Shown here in pieces: positions 20,327 to 29,567 of a stretch of 64,000 nt of DNA. Numbering within the stretch: position 1 is the first letter of the stretch; each line of letters begins with the position of its first letter. Both the position numbers and the translations under genes were made by a program. The stretch comes from Pseudomonas tritici (lineage in GTDB: Bacteria; Pseudomonadota; Gammaproteobacteria; Pseudomonadales; Pseudomonadaceae), in the NCBI RefSeq assembly GCF_014268275.3, contig NZ_CP077084.1:4278001-4342000 (forward strand), in the 5' to 3' direction. The notes beneath the pieces were generated by a model, which made no database searches, was not told the origin of the DNA, and was given only the letters and a program-made list of their open reading frames with translations.

Positions 20327-20971
20327 TCAGGCATCACCAAACAACCAAGGCTGGCCAGCCCGGTGCTTGGCCTCAAACGCCGCAATCGCATCCCCGTCCT
20401 GCAAGGTCAGGCCAATGTCATCCAGGCCGTTGATCAGGCAGTGCTTACGGAACGCGTCGACTTCAAAGTGATACACCTTGCCGTCCGGACGGGTCACGGT
20501 TTGCGCGGCCAGGTCGACGGTCAGCTGGTAGCCCTCCTCGGCTTCCACTTGTTTGAACAGTTCGTCGACTTCGTCATCGGTGAGGATGATCGGCAACAAG
20601 CCGTTCTTGAAGCTGTTATTGAAGAAGATGTCGGCATAGCTCGGCGCGATGATGCTGCGAAAGCCATATTCTTCCAGCGCCCACGGCGCGTGTTCACGGC
20701 TGGAGCCGCAGCCGAAGTTTTCCCGGGCGAGCAACACGCTGGCGCCTTGGTAGCGTTCGGCGTTGAGCACGAAGTCCTTGTTCAACGGACGCTTGGAGTT
20801 GTCCTGGTAGGCATAGCCCACGTCCAGGTAGCGCCACTCGTCGAACAGGTTCGGGCCGAAACCGGTGCGCTTGATCGACTTCAAGAACTGCTTGGGGATG
20901 ATCTGGTCGGTGTCCACGTTGGCACGGTCCAACGGCGCGACTAAACCTGTGTGTTGTGTAAAAGCACGCAT
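20327..20971 (-). CDS. leuD: 3-isopropylmalate dehydratase small subunit
   Basis: The protein has 214 residues. It is the swivel subunit that, with LeuC, isomerises 2- to 3-isopropylmalate. Typical segments are [23 protein letters not shown] near the N-terminus and [20 protein letters not shown], the substrate loop. It starts 10 bases after leuC, so the two subunits are made from one transcript. Confidence 0.97.
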   Translation of the reverse strand: MRAFTQHTGLVAPLDRANVDTDQIIPKQFLKSIKRTGFGPNLFDEWRYLDVGYAYQDNSKRPLNKDFVLNAERYQGASVLLARENFGCGSSREHAPWALEEYGFRSIIAPSYADIFFNNSFKNGLLPIILTDDEVDELFKQVEAEEGYQLTVDLAAQTVTRPDGKVYHFEVDAFRKHCLINGLDDIGLTLQDGDAIAAFEAKHRAGQPWLFGDA

Positions 20972-20981
20972 CGGGTATTCC

Positions 20982-22400
20982 TCAGATCAATTCGCGAACG
21001 TCGATGAAACGACCGTTGACGGCAGCCGCAGCGGCCATGGCCGGGCTGACCAGGTGGGTGCGCCCACCGGCACCCTGGCGCCCTTCGAAGTTACGGTTGG
21101 AGGTGGACGCGCAATGCTCGCCCGACTCCAAACGGTCCGGGTTCATCGCCAGGCACATCGAACAGCCCGGCTCACGCCATTCAAAGCCGGCCTCGAGGAA
21201 GATCTTGTCCAGGCCTTCCGCCTCGGCTTGCGCCTTCACCAGGCCCGAACCTGGCACCACGATGGCTTGCTTGATGGTCGAAGCGACTTTGCGGCCTTTG
21301 GCGATCACCGCTGCGGCGCGCAAGTCTTCGATCCGAGAGTTGGTGCAGGAACCGATAAACACGCGATCCAGCTGAATATCGGTAATCGCCTGGTTGGCTT
21401 TCAGACCCATGTACTTCAAGGCGCGCTCGATGGAACCGCGCTTGACCAGGTCGGCTTCTTTGGCCGGGTCTGGCACGTTCTGATCGACGGCCAGAACCAT
21501 TTCCGGCGAAGTGCCCCAGCTGACTTGCGGCTTGATCTGGGCAGCGTCGAGCTCAACCACAGTGTCGAACACTGCATCGGCGTCGGACACCAGGTCTTTC
21601 CAGGCTTCGACCGCAGCGTCCCAGTCAGCACCTGCTGGTGCGAACGGACGGCCTTTGACGTATTCGACGGTCTTCTCGTCCGCCGCCACCATGCCCACGC
21701 GGGCACCGGCTTCGATGGACATGTTGCAGATGGTCATGCGGCCTTCGATGGACAGGTCGCGAATCGCACTGCCAGCGAACTCGATGGCATGGCCGTTACC
21801 GCCGGCGGTGCCGATCTTGCCGATTACCGCCAGCACGATGTCTTTAGCGGTCACGCCGAACGGCAATTTGCCCTCAACGCGCACCAGCATGTTCTTCATC
21901 TTTTTGGCGACCAGGCACTGGGTGGCGAACACATGCTCCACCTCGGACGTGCCAATGCCGTGGGCCAGGGCGCCAAACGCGCCGTGAGTGGAGGTATGGG
22001 AGTCGCCGCAAACCACGGTCATGCCCGGCAAGGTCGCGCCCTGCTCCGGGCCGATCACGTGGACGATGCCTTGACGCACGTCATTCATCTTGAATTCGGT
22101 GATGCCATATTCGTCGCAGTAATCGTCGAGGGTCTGCACCTGCAAACGCGACACGGTGTCGACGATGGCGTCGATGCCGCCCTTGCGCTCAGGGGTGGTC
22201 GGTACGTTGTGGTCCGGGGTAGCGATGATCGAGTCGACGCGCCAGGGCTTGCGCCCGGCCAGTCGCAGGCCTTCGAACGCTTGGGGCGAGGTCACTTCAT
22301 GGATGATGTGACGGTCGATATAGATCAGCGACGAACCATCGTCGCGCCGTTTCACTTCATGGGAATCCCAAAGCTTGTCGTAAAGCGTTTTGCCGGCCAT
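20982..22400 (-). CDS. leuC: 3-isopropylmalate dehydratase large subunit
   Basis: The protein has 472 residues and belongs to the aconitase family with a 4Fe-4S cluster. Cluster-ligating cysteines are visible in FIGSCTNSR and in [34 protein letters not shown] is the family signature. I start at the ATG at 22400 ([16 protein letters not shown]); an upstream ATG would add 15 atypical residues. A LysR gene starts divergently about 140 bases away. Confidence 0.97.
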   Translation of the reverse strand: MAGKTLYDKLWDSHEVKRRDDGSSLIYIDRHIIHEVTSPQAFEGLRLAGRKPWRVDSIIATPDHNVPTTPERKGGIDAIVDTVSRLQVQTLDDYCDEYGITEFKMNDVRQGIVHVIGPEQGATLPGMTVVCGDSHTSTHGAFGALAHGIGTSEVEHVFATQCLVAKKMKNMLVRVEGKLPFGVTAKDIVLAVIGKIGTAGGNGHAIEFAGSAIRDLSIEGRMTICNMSIEAGARVGMVAADEKTVEYVKGRPFAPAGADWDAAVEAWKDLVSDADAVFDTVVELDAAQIKPQVSWGTSPEMVLAVDQNVPDPAKEADLVKRGSIERALKYMGLKANQAITDIQLDRVFIGSCTNSRIEDLRAAAVIAKGRKVASTIKQAIVVPGSGLVKAQAEAEGLDKIFLEAGFEWREPGCSMCLAMNPDRLESGEHCASTSNRNFEGRQGAGGRTHLVSPAMAAAAAVNGRFIDVRELI

Positions 22401-22540
22401 CAGTCGGTCCTCATCATCGGTGCTTCTATACGCCGGGCTTTTCAATAACCCTTTGGCTTGTGAGGCTGATGGTATGGCGCTACATTAAATAACTCAAATT
22501 CATATTTTTTATGCTTTGGATTACCAACTGGAATACCACC

Positions 22541-23431
22541 ATGGACCTGGCCAACCTCAATGCTTTTATCGCCATCGCCGAGACTGGCAGCTTCTCCGGC
22601 GCCGGTGAACGCCTGCACCTGACCCAACCCGCCATCAGCAAACGCATTGCCGGCCTGGAGCAACAACTAAAGGTACGATTGTTCGACCGCCTGGGCCGAG
22701 AAGTCGGCCTGACGGAAGCTGGACGGGCCCTGCTGCCGCGCGCCTATCAGATCCTCAATGTGCTGGACGACACGCGCCGCGCACTCACTAACCTGACCGG
22801 TGAAGTCAGCGGCCGCCTGACCCTGGCCACCAGTCACCATATCGGCCTGCACCGCCTGCCGCCTGTGCTGCGCACCTTTACCCGGGAATACCCGAATGTG
22901 GCGCTGGATATTCAGTTCCTCGATTCGGAAGTGGCCTACGAAGAAATCCTCCACGGCCGCGCCGAAGTGGCGGTCATTACCCTGGCGCCGGATCCGCATA
23001 ATCTCGTACGTGCTACCCCGGTGTGGGACGACCCGCTGGATTTCGTGGTGGCGCCGGAGCACAGCCTGATCAGCAATGGCCGCGTCAACCTGGCCGATAT
23101 CGCCGGCCACCCCGCGGTTTTCCCGGGCGGCAACACCTTTACTCACCATATTGTCAGCCGGCTATTCGAGGCCCAGGGCCTCACGCCGAATATCGCAATG
23201 AGCACTAACTATTTGGAAACTATCAAGATGATGGTGTCGATCGGCCTGGCCTGGAGCGTTTTACCGCGCACCATGCTCGATGAGCAGGTGGCAAGTATCG
23301 CTTTGCCGGGCATACAGCTCAGTCGCCAGCTAGGCTATATCGTGCACACCGAAAGGACGCTGTCGAACGCTGCGCGGGCTTTCATGAGCCTATTGGATGC
23401 ACAGGTCGATCTGCCAGGGATACCGGCATGA
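22541..23431 (+). CDS. LysR family transcriptional regulator divergent to leuCD
   Basis: The protein has 296 residues. The N-terminal helix-turn-helix reads FIAIAETGSFSGAGERLHLTQPAISKRIAGLE within the first 50 residues, followed by the LysR effector domain. I start at ATG 22541 (MDLANLNAF), ten codons inside the longest frame. The divergent position next to leuC suggests it controls leucine genes or senses a related metabolite; this is inference from position, although the same pairing occurs in P. aeruginosa as far as I recall. Confidence 0.9.
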   Translation: MDLANLNAFIAIAETGSFSGAGERLHLTQPAISKRIAGLEQQLKVRLFDRLGREVGLTEAGRALLPRAYQILNVLDDTRRALTNLTGEVSGRLTLATSHHIGLHRLPPVLRTFTREYPNVALDIQFLDSEVAYEEILHGRAEVAVITLAPDPHNLVRATPVWDDPLDFVVAPEHSLISNGRVNLADIAGHPAVFPGGNTFTHHIVSRLFEAQGLTPNIAMSTNYLETIKMMVSIGLAWSVLPRTMLDEQVASIALPGIQLSRQLGYIVHTERTLSNAARAFMSLLDAQVDLPGIPA

Positions 23432-23498
23432 CACTGTGCGGCCTCAAGGTCTGAAAGAAACCGCGCTTATACGCCCATCGAGCCAAGGCCCTTTGATA

Positions 23499-26400
23499 AT
23501 GCGCAACCCCGTCGATTCCCTGCCACCCCTGCCCCGCATCTACGCCCTTGATCCTCAAGAGGCGGAGCAAAGCTGGGACAGCGCCCCACAACTGCTGGCA
23601 GCGCTCAATGCCGCCAGGCTGGGTGCATGGTGCTGGGAGATAGACAGCGGCAGAATAAGCTGGTCGCGGGGCACCCAGGCGCTGTTCGGCTTTGACCCGC
23701 GCCAACCGTTGGCCAAGGACCTGGACTATCTCGACCTGCTGGCGCCGCAGGATCGCGCCCGTGTAGTGCGGGCCTTTCACGCCGTACTGGCCGGCGAGCC
23801 ATTCGAGCAGGCCATGCACCACCACATCCAGTGGCCGGACGGCACCCATCACTGGCTGGAGATCAACGGCAGCCTGGCGCCAGACAAAGCCGGTCGGCGC
23901 CGCATGATCGGGGTGATCCGCGAGACCACCCGCCAGCGCGAACGCGAGCACGCGCTCAGCCACTCCGAAAAACGCTTTGCCACCTTGTTCCACCTGTGCC
24001 CCAACATGGTATTGCTGACCCGCCAGTCCGACGGCTTGATCAGCGAGGCCAACCAGTATTTCGAAATGCTCTTTGGCTGGCCGCTGGCCGATGCCATCGG
24101 CCGCAGCACCCTGGAGCTCGGCCTGTGGCGCCACCCGGAGCAACGTGCGTTGCTGGTCAAGGCCACGCAGCGCAAGGGCCGGCCCATCACCATGGAGGTG
24201 CAATTTTGTGCCAGCAACGGCCAGGTCCACGATGGCACCCTCAGCGCGCAAAAGGTCGAGCTGGAGGGTGAGGCGTATTTACTCAGCACCTTTCTCGATA
24301 CCACCGAGCGCAAAAACGCCGAGCAAGCCCTCAAGGACAGCCAGGAACGCCTCGACCTCGCGCTGGACTCGGCGCAACTGGGCACCTGGGACTGGCACAT
24401 CCCCACCGGCATGCTCTATGGCTCGGCGCGCGCCGCCCAACTGCACGGCCTGCCGCCCGAACCGTTCCATGAGTCTTTCGACGCGTTTTTCGAAGGCATG
24501 CCCAATGAAGAACGCGAAAGCATGCGCAACGCCTACCGCACCCTGCGCGAGGGGCCGGCCGGCAACTATCAACTGACCTACCGCGTGCCCATGGAAGACG
24601 GCAGCTCGCGCTACCTTGAAAGCCGTGCCCGCCTGTACCGCGATGATAAAGGCGCGCCGCTGCGGATGGCCGGCACCTTGCTGGACATCACCGACCAAGT
24701 GGAACGCGAACAACGCCTGACCGCCTCCGAAGAAAAATTCGCCAGCCTGTTCCAGGCCAGCCCGGACCCCATCTGCGTGACCTGCCTGGACAGCGGCGTG
24801 TTTATGGAGATCAACCCTGCCTTTACCCAAACCTTTGGCTGGACCGCCGCCGAGGTGATCGACAAAAGTGCCGAGCAGATCGGCCTGTGGGACGAGTCGA
24901 GCAAACGCCTGCAGCGAATCGAGCGGGTAATCCGCGAGCAAACGCTGAGCAATGTGGCGATTGTGGCGCATCACAAAAACGGACAGAGCCTGACGTGCGT
25001 GATTTCCAGCCGTTTGATCAAGGTCGGCGACCAGCCATGCATCGTCACCACGCTGCGGGACATCACTCAGCAACAACGCTCGGAAGCTGCACTCAAAGCC
25101 AGCGAGGAGAAGTTCGCCAAGGCCTTCCACTCCAGCCCCGACGCGATTTCCATCACCGAGCGCGACACCGGCCGTTATGTGGAGGTCAACGACGGTTTCT
25201 GCCGCCTGACCGGCTATCGCGCCGAGGACGCCATAGGCCTGACCCTTTACCAGATCGGTATCTGGGCCGATGAAAACCAACGCGCGGCGCTATTGGCCGA
25301 ATTGCAGATCAAAGGGCGCATCCACCACCTGGAAATGCTCTGGCACAACAAGCGCGGCGAGTTACTGGCGGTGGAAGTCTCGGTGGAGCCCATCACCCTG
25401 AATGAAACCCCGTGCCTGCTGCTGACGGCGCGGGACGTGAGCCTGCTGAAAAACGCCCAGGCACAGATCCGCCACCTGGCCTACCACGACCCGTTGACCA
25501 ACCTGCCCAATCGCGCCCTACTGATGGACCGCCTGAGCCAGCAGATTGCCCTGCTCAAGCGCCACAATTTGCGCGGTGCGCTGCTGTTCCTGGACCTTGA
25601 CCACTTCAAGCACATCAACGACTCCCTCGGCCATCCGGTCGGCGACTCGGTGCTGAAGATCGTCACCGCACGCCTGGAGGCCAGCGTGCGCATGGAAGAC
25701 ACCGTGGCGCGCCTGGGCGGCGATGAGTTCGTGGTGCTGCTCAGTGGGCTGGACGGTTCGCGCATGGAAGTCAGCAATCAGGTGCAAGAACTGGCCGACA
25801 CCCTGCGCGAATTACTCTCGGAGCCGATGTTCCTCGATGGCCATCGTTTGCAGGTCACGCCGAGTATTGGCGTGGCGCTGATTCCCGACCATGGCACCAC
25901 GCCGGCGGACTTGCTCAAGCGCGCCGACATCGCCCTGTATCGCGCCAAGGACTCAGGGCGCAACACCACGCAGATGTTCCATAACAGCATGCAAAAAACC
26001 GCCAGCGAACGCCTGCGCATGGAGACCGACTTACGCCTGGCGCTGTCGCGCGGTGAGTTCAGCGTGCATTACCAGCCGCAAGTGGATGCACGCGGCAACA
26101 AGATCGTCGGCGCCGAGGCGTTGGTGCGCTGGCAGCACCCGCAGCTGGGCGCGCAGTCGCCGTCCGAATTCATCAAGGTACTGGAGGACAGCGGCCTGAT
26201 CCTTGAAGTCGGCACCTGGATCCTTGATGAAGCCTGCGCGGCCTTTCAACAACTGATCGCGGAAGGCCTGGTAGACCCGTTGAACTTCAGCCTATGCGTG
26301 AACATCAGCCCTCGGCAGTTTCGCCAGAACGATTTTGTGGAGCGGGTGGAGCGCAGCCTCAAGCAGCACCAATTGCCGTTCAGCCTGCTGAAACTGGAAA

Positions 26401-26795
26401 TCACCGAAGGCATCGTGATTCAGAACCTGGACGACACCATCAGCAAAATGCGCCGCTTAAAAAAACTCGGCGTGAGCTTTGCGATGGATGACTTCGGCAC
26501 CGGTTACTCATCGCTCACTTACCTCAAGCGCCTGCCGGTGGATGCGCTGAAGATCGACCAATCCTTTGTGCGTGACGCCACTCACGACCCCAACGACGCC
26601 GAGATCATCCGCGCCATTGTGGCGATGGCTCGCAGCCTGAACCTGGTGGTGATCGCCGAGGGTGTGGAAACCCAGGATCAACTGACATTTCTGCAGGGCT
26701 TGGGTTGCCATCTGTACCAAGGCTATTGGCACAGCCGACCACTGCCGATGATCGGATTCAGGGAGCTGTTGACCGCCGACAAGGGTCGGGTTTAA
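23499..26795 (+). CDS. Multi-PAS GGDEF-EAL protein (cyclic-di-GMP turnover)
   Basis: The protein is 1098 residues with no membrane segment or signal peptide, so it is cytosolic. Four to five successive PAS modules fill residues about 40-640; tell-tale lines are KNAEQALKDSQERLDLAL, SEEKFASLFQASPDPICV and SEEKFAKAFHSSPDAISI. The GGDEF motif RLGGDEFVVLL lies near 740, with an intact inhibitory site RMED five residues before it. The EAL motif GAEALVRW lies near 872, and DDFGTGYSSLTYLKRLP is intact. Both cyclase and phosphodiesterase activities are thus possible; many such hybrids act mainly as phosphodiesterases. The first signal-sensing ligand is unknown. It starts shortly after the LysR gene on the same strand. 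Confidence 0.93.
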   Translation: MRNPVDSLPPLPRIYALDPQEAEQSWDSAPQLLAALNAARLGAWCWEIDSGRISWSRGTQALFGFDPRQPLAKDLDYLDLLAPQDRARVVRAFHAVLAGEPFEQAMHHHIQWPDGTHHWLEINGSLAPDKAGRRRMIGVIRETTRQREREHALSHSEKRFATLFHLCPNMVLLTRQSDGLISEANQYFEMLFGWPLADAIGRSTLELGLWRHPEQRALLVKATQRKGRPITMEVQFCASNGQVHDGTLSAQKVELEGEAYLLSTFLDTTERKNAEQALKDSQERLDLALDSAQLGTWDWHIPTGMLYGSARAAQLHGLPPEPFHESFDAFFEGMPNEERESMRNAYRTLREGPAGNYQLTYRVPMEDGSSRYLESRARLYRDDKGAPLRMAGTLLDITDQVEREQRLTASEEKFASLFQASPDPICVTCLDSGVFMEINPAFTQTFGWTAAEVIDKSAEQIGLWDESSKRLQRIERVIREQTLSNVAIVAHHKNGQSLTCVISSRLIKVGDQPCIVTTLRDITQQQRSEAALKASEEKFAKAFHSSPDAISITERDTGRYVEVNDGFCRLTGYRAEDAIGLTLYQIGIWADENQRAALLAELQIKGRIHHLEMLWHNKRGELLAVEVSVEPITLNETPCLLLTARDVSLLKNAQAQIRHLAYHDPLTNLPNRALLMDRLSQQIALLKRHNLRGALLFLDLDHFKHINDSLGHPVGDSVLKIVTARLEASVRMEDTVARLGGDEFVVLLSGLDGSRMEVSNQVQELADTLRELLSEPMFLDGHRLQVTPSIGVALIPDHGTTPADLLKRADIALYRAKDSGRNTTQMFHNSMQKTASERLRMETDLRLALSRGEFSVHYQPQVDARGNKIVGAEALVRWQHPQLGAQSPSEFIKVLEDSGLILEVGTWILDEACAAFQQLIAEGLVDPLNFSLCVNISPRQFRQNDFVERVERSLKQHQLPFSLLKLEITEGIVIQNLDDTISKMRRLKKLGVSFAMDDFGTGYSSLTYLKRLPVDALKIDQSFVRDATHDPNDAEIIRAIVAMARSLNLVVIAEGVETQDQLTFLQGLGCHLYQGYWHSRPLPMIGFRELLTADKGRV

Positions 26796-27186
26796 ACCAG
26801 TTTCAGTGAAACCCTGCAACACCGCGGCGGCCTGGGGGCGGACACTCGTCGTGACCATGGGCATTAAGCGAGGAGAAGGTTCAATGGCAGACGTACTCAT
26901 ATCATTAACGCTTAATGAAATAGGTGGATGCGTCCACAGCGAAAAACGCTAAAACTTTATAAAGCAGTGTCTGAAATAAAAAAGCACGTTGATCCTGCGG
27001 CAGATTAATCGGCCAGTTGAATCACACAACTAAGCCTTCACAAGTGCGTAGTCGTTCAACCTTTCAAAGCGTGCATACAGGTCAACGTGCTAAACCACGA
27101 ACTACAGTTAAAGTGGCATCCATGCGAACATTCCGTGGTGAGCCCTTTGCGGCTACATGGGTCAAATCGGACAGTTATCGGCGTTA
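26796..27186. other. AT-richer intergenic region between the GGDEF-EAL gene and the effector-like island
   Basis: About 390 bases. It contains a possible 22-codon ORF on the plus strand at 26884-26952 with a strong AGGAGAAGG ribosome site, and an inverted repeat (GCACGTTGATCCTG at 26984-26997 and CAGGTCAACGTGC at 27078-27090). No terminator or RNA gene is obvious. It marks the left border of the island at 27187-29567. Confidence 0.5.
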
Positions 27187-28137
27187 TCAGACCAGCGCAA
27201 TCGCCTGCCCACCGGTGGGCCGGCCACCTCTGCGCCCGTAATACTCTTCACTTCCATCCACCACCGCAACCGAGTGCCCGCGTCTGTTGACCATACCGAT
27301 CAACGACCTGTCGGCCAAGTCACGCGCCGACACGCGTTGCATATGATCCTTTAACCCCAAACGCTTAAGGCCCTCCCCCGGCCCACTTTCATCCTCTCGA
27401 TCGTTAAGACTTCTTATGGCTGCATCAAAGCTTCTGTTCGCGAATCCATCGTTATTCTCTATTTGCGCACGCTTGGCAGAGCACGCAAAAAGGAAGTGTG
27501 CATCCTTGAGCATTTCCCGATCATTCATGCGAACAAAGTCGGCACCGCGAATAGCGCTGTCCAACTCAGATTCTTTCAACGTCAACGCGAACCCATCGCG
27601 CATAACAACTTTATAAGCGTCTGCAACCTTCTCAACAGACTTATAGATGTCCGTTGGGCTTTGGCCAAACTTCGCCATCGCCGCCTTGATCGCCGAGACC
27701 GTTACGCAGTTACCTTTGCTTCCCTGCCTAAAGCCATTCCAGATGTTGTTGGGTTTTGCACCGTTACGCTTATTAGACAGTTCGGGAATGGGCTCTTTTG
27801 GCTTGTTGACGGGTGTCGTATCGGGAGCGGGCTGCACACGCGGCTGAGGTAGAGGTAAGTCGTTGCTTTTTGGCTCCGGCGGGCGCACGTCTCCCTGCAG
27901 AAGACTCTGCAATTGGCTGAAGAGCTGCTTGAACAGTTCGGTCAGCATGCCCATCAAGGCAATTGGGGTGGGGTTATTTGCGAAGCTACCGGGCTTGATC
28001 TCTGTGCGGGGGGCTGGTGGTGCGGTACGAACGTTATTCTGGAGCCCTGAATCACACGAGGCACGAACAGAATAGTCAGGTGCCCGGTAAGGATTGATAG
28101 TGGGTTGCGTAGCGTGGCTATGGCTTATTGATGACAT
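27187..28137 (-). CDS. Proline-rich protein with papain-like Cys/His/Asp pattern; candidate type III effector
   Basis: The protein is 316 residues with no classical signal peptide. Residues 1-59 are polar and Ser/Thr/Pro/Asn-rich. Residues 60-82 form a leucine-rich amphipathic helix (LMGMLTELFKQLFSQLQSLL), 83-120 a proline-rich linker, and 130-316 a globular domain. That domain begins FRQGSKGNCVTVSAIKAAM, which resembles the nucleophile helix of calpain/papain-like proteases (QGxxGxC). C144, H288 (RRGHSVAVV) and D294 could form a triad. I do not recognise the family by name and give the enzymatic role as inference. It follows the repeat protein on the minus strand after an 80-base gap holding a strong hairpin. 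The ribosome site (AGAGA) is moderate. Confidence 0.75.
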   Translation of the reverse strand: MSSISHSHATQPTINPYRAPDYSVRASCDSGLQNNVRTAPPAPRTEIKPGSFANNPTPIALMGMLTELFKQLFSQLQSLLQGDVRPPEPKSNDLPLPQPRVQPAPDTTPVNKPKEPIPELSNKRNGAKPNNIWNGFRQGSKGNCVTVSAIKAAMAKFGQSPTDIYKSVEKVADAYKVVMRDGFALTLKESELDSAIRGADFVRMNDREMLKDAHFLFACSAKRAQIENNDGFANRSFDAAIRSLNDREDESGPGEGLKRLGLKDHMQRVSARDLADRSLIGMVNRRGHSVAVVDGSEEYYGRRGGRPTGGQAIALV

Positions 28138-28156
28138 GCTTCAAATCTCTTTGAGT

Positions 28157-28183
28157 GTTCCCTGACCTAACGGGTCAGGGAAC
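28157..28183 (-). other. Perfect intercistronic hairpin
   Basis: GTTCCCTGACC and GGTCAGGGAAC form an 11-bp perfect stem with a 5-base loop, midway between the two effector-like genes. There is no T-tract on the minus strand, so it is not a standard terminator. It may stabilise the upstream mRNA end or tune expression of the second gene. Confidence 0.7.
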
Positions 28184-28217
28184 GGACATTTATGTTCAAC
28201 GCTTCAAGACAGCAGGC

Positions 28218-29441
28218 TCAGAAACGTGAACGCAGGCTTGGCCTGGCAGCGCGATGGTCGTCGAATCGGCTCCGGGAGTGCCTGCTGGAATCGTTCACCA
28301 AGTCATCCGGTGCGGGGGCTGTAAGGTCCGGAGCAGGCCGGGTCTCAGGCTTCGGATCAGCCGTGGTAGTGTTAGGTTCGACCGGCGTTGCAGGCGCTTT
28401 GGGTTCGGGTTTGTTAACGGTCGCCGGAGTGACTTGAGGCTGTAGCAACGGCGAGGTATCGAGCTTCGGAATGACCGTTGATGTCAGCGACGGTTGTTTA
28501 TCGACCTTCGGGTTCACCACTGTTGGCGACTGGGGTTGGGCATCGACCTTTGGCGTGACCAATGCCGGTAGCGCGGGCTGCACATCGACCTTAGGGATGA
28601 GCACGGGCTGTGGCGCAATTTTTTCGCCTGTATGGGGGCAGTGACAGCCCTGGACCTGCACCGTCACATTGATTTCGGAAGACAACTTATTATTTTGCGC
28701 AGTATCAGTGACTGAAGTCATAGTCGGTTTTGCGGCGAGCTTGCCGTCAGGTGTCATGGTCATCTGGGTCTGCCCATCCGGCTTTACCTTCACGTCCGGG
28801 CCCGGCTTGACCGGTGTCTTGGCATCCGCAAGCGGCTCGATCCCAGGTTTAACGTTCGTATCCGCAACGACTTTAAGATCAGGACCAGGCTTCACCGGCG
28901 TCCTGGCATCCACTTGCGGTTCCATCTTGGGTTTAACGCTTTTATCTGCAATGACTTTAGGATCAGAGCTAGGCTTCACCGGCGTCCTGGCATCCGTTTG
29001 CGGTTCCATCTTGGGTTTAACGCTTGTATCTGCAATGACTTTAGGATCAGAGCCAGGCTTCACCGGCGTCCTGGCATCCGTTTGCGGCTCGATCTTGGGT
29101 TTACCATTTGTATCTGCAACGACCTTTGGATCAGGGCCAGGCTTCAGTTGGGATTGAGCATCCAGTTCACCGGGCATCTTGGGCAGTACGCCCATACCCG
29201 CAAGCATGCTTCGCATCGCCTTGACCGCAAACTCAAACATGGCGAACAACTTTTCCAGCGATTCTTTATTAACGGTCAGATTATTTTCTTTTGGCGCCGG
29301 GCTGCTGTCTTTCAGAAACTTACTTACATTGTCCGCCGCCGGAGATAGTTCGAGCGGTTTATTCACCTGTACGGACGGCTGACTAAGGTGTGCATATTCT
29401 GCGTTCATTGGCACAAACGGTTTGGTCGATACATTAGACAT
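28218..29441 (-). CDS. Proline-rich tandem-repeat protein; candidate type III secreted protein
   Basis: The protein is 407 residues with no hydrophobic signal peptide. Residues 1-58 are polar (Ser/Pro/Asn), and 60-84 are an amphipathic helix (SLEKLFAMFEFAVKAMRSML). Residues 100-211 hold four 28-residue repeats, each like KPGSDPKVIADTSVKPKMEP followed by QTDARTPV, then a partial fifth copy. Residues 258-275 contain the only cysteines (GCHCPHTGEK, C266 and C268). Residues 283-338 hold four 14-residue repeats beginning PKVD. The tail is basic (SRHSRSRFDDHRAARPSLRSRF shortened at 386-407). AAGGAA precedes the ATG and an hrp-box-like promoter lies about 100 bases upstream. The extended Pro/Lys/Asp repeats suggest a filamentous linker. 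No family is recognised. Confidence 0.78.
   Translation of the reverse strand: MSNVSTKPFVPMNAEYAHLSQPSVQVNKPLELSPAADNVSKFLKDSSPAPKENNLTVNKESLEKLFAMFEFAVKAMRSMLAGMGVLPKMPGELDAQSQLKPGPDPKVVADTNGKPKIEPQTDARTPVKPGSDPKVIADTSVKPKMEPQTDARTPVKPSSDPKVIADKSVKPKMEPQVDARTPVKPGPDLKVVADTNVKPGIEPLADAKTPVKPGPDVKVKPDGQTQMTMTPDGKLAAKPTMTSVTDTAQNNKLSSEINVTVQVQGCHCPHTGEKIAPQPVLIPKVDVQPALPALVTPKVDAQPQSPTVVNPKVDKQPSLTSTVIPKLDTSPLLQPQVTPATVNKPEPKAPATPVEPNTTTADPKPETRPAPDLTAPAPDDLVNDSSRHSRSRFDDHRAARPSLRSRF
28773..29144. repeat. Tandem 84-bp coding repeats (four copies plus a partial)
   Basis: The DNA behind the 28-residue repeats shows near-identical 84-bp units, for example GGCTTCACCGGCGTCCTGGC recurring at 84-base steps between about 28890 and 29080. 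The central copies are most similar, pointing to recent slippage or unequal recombination. Confidence 0.88.
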
Positions 29442-29539
29442 ATTTCTATTCCTTAGACCACGCTCAACCCTGCGCTGACAGGAGAGCGAGTTATTGATGT
29501 GGAGTGTGAATCAACGGTGAGTTCGACAAACTCGAAAGA

Positions 29540-29567
29540 TTCGTGGGGCGAAACGGCAACGAGTTCC
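29540..29567 (-). promoter_or_regulatory. hrp-box-like promoter (HrpL ECF sigma factor consensus)
   Basis: On the minus strand the sequence is GGAACT, 15 bases, CCACGAA. The published HrpL consensus is GGAACC-N15/16-CCACNNA; only the sixth base differs. It lies about 100 bases upstream of the ATG at 29441 and points at it. The surrounding 29442-29941 region has no gene. Confidence 0.65.

Noticed and set aside
20865..22448. 527-codon plus-strand frame antisense to leuC/leuD
   Set aside because: Its protein is His/Gln/Asp-rich shadow sequence typical of high-GC antisense; leuC and leuD are secure.
28850..29120. CRISPR-like 84-bp direct repeats
   Set aside because: Repeats are in frame, continuous with no spacers, and encode the 28-residue protein repeats.
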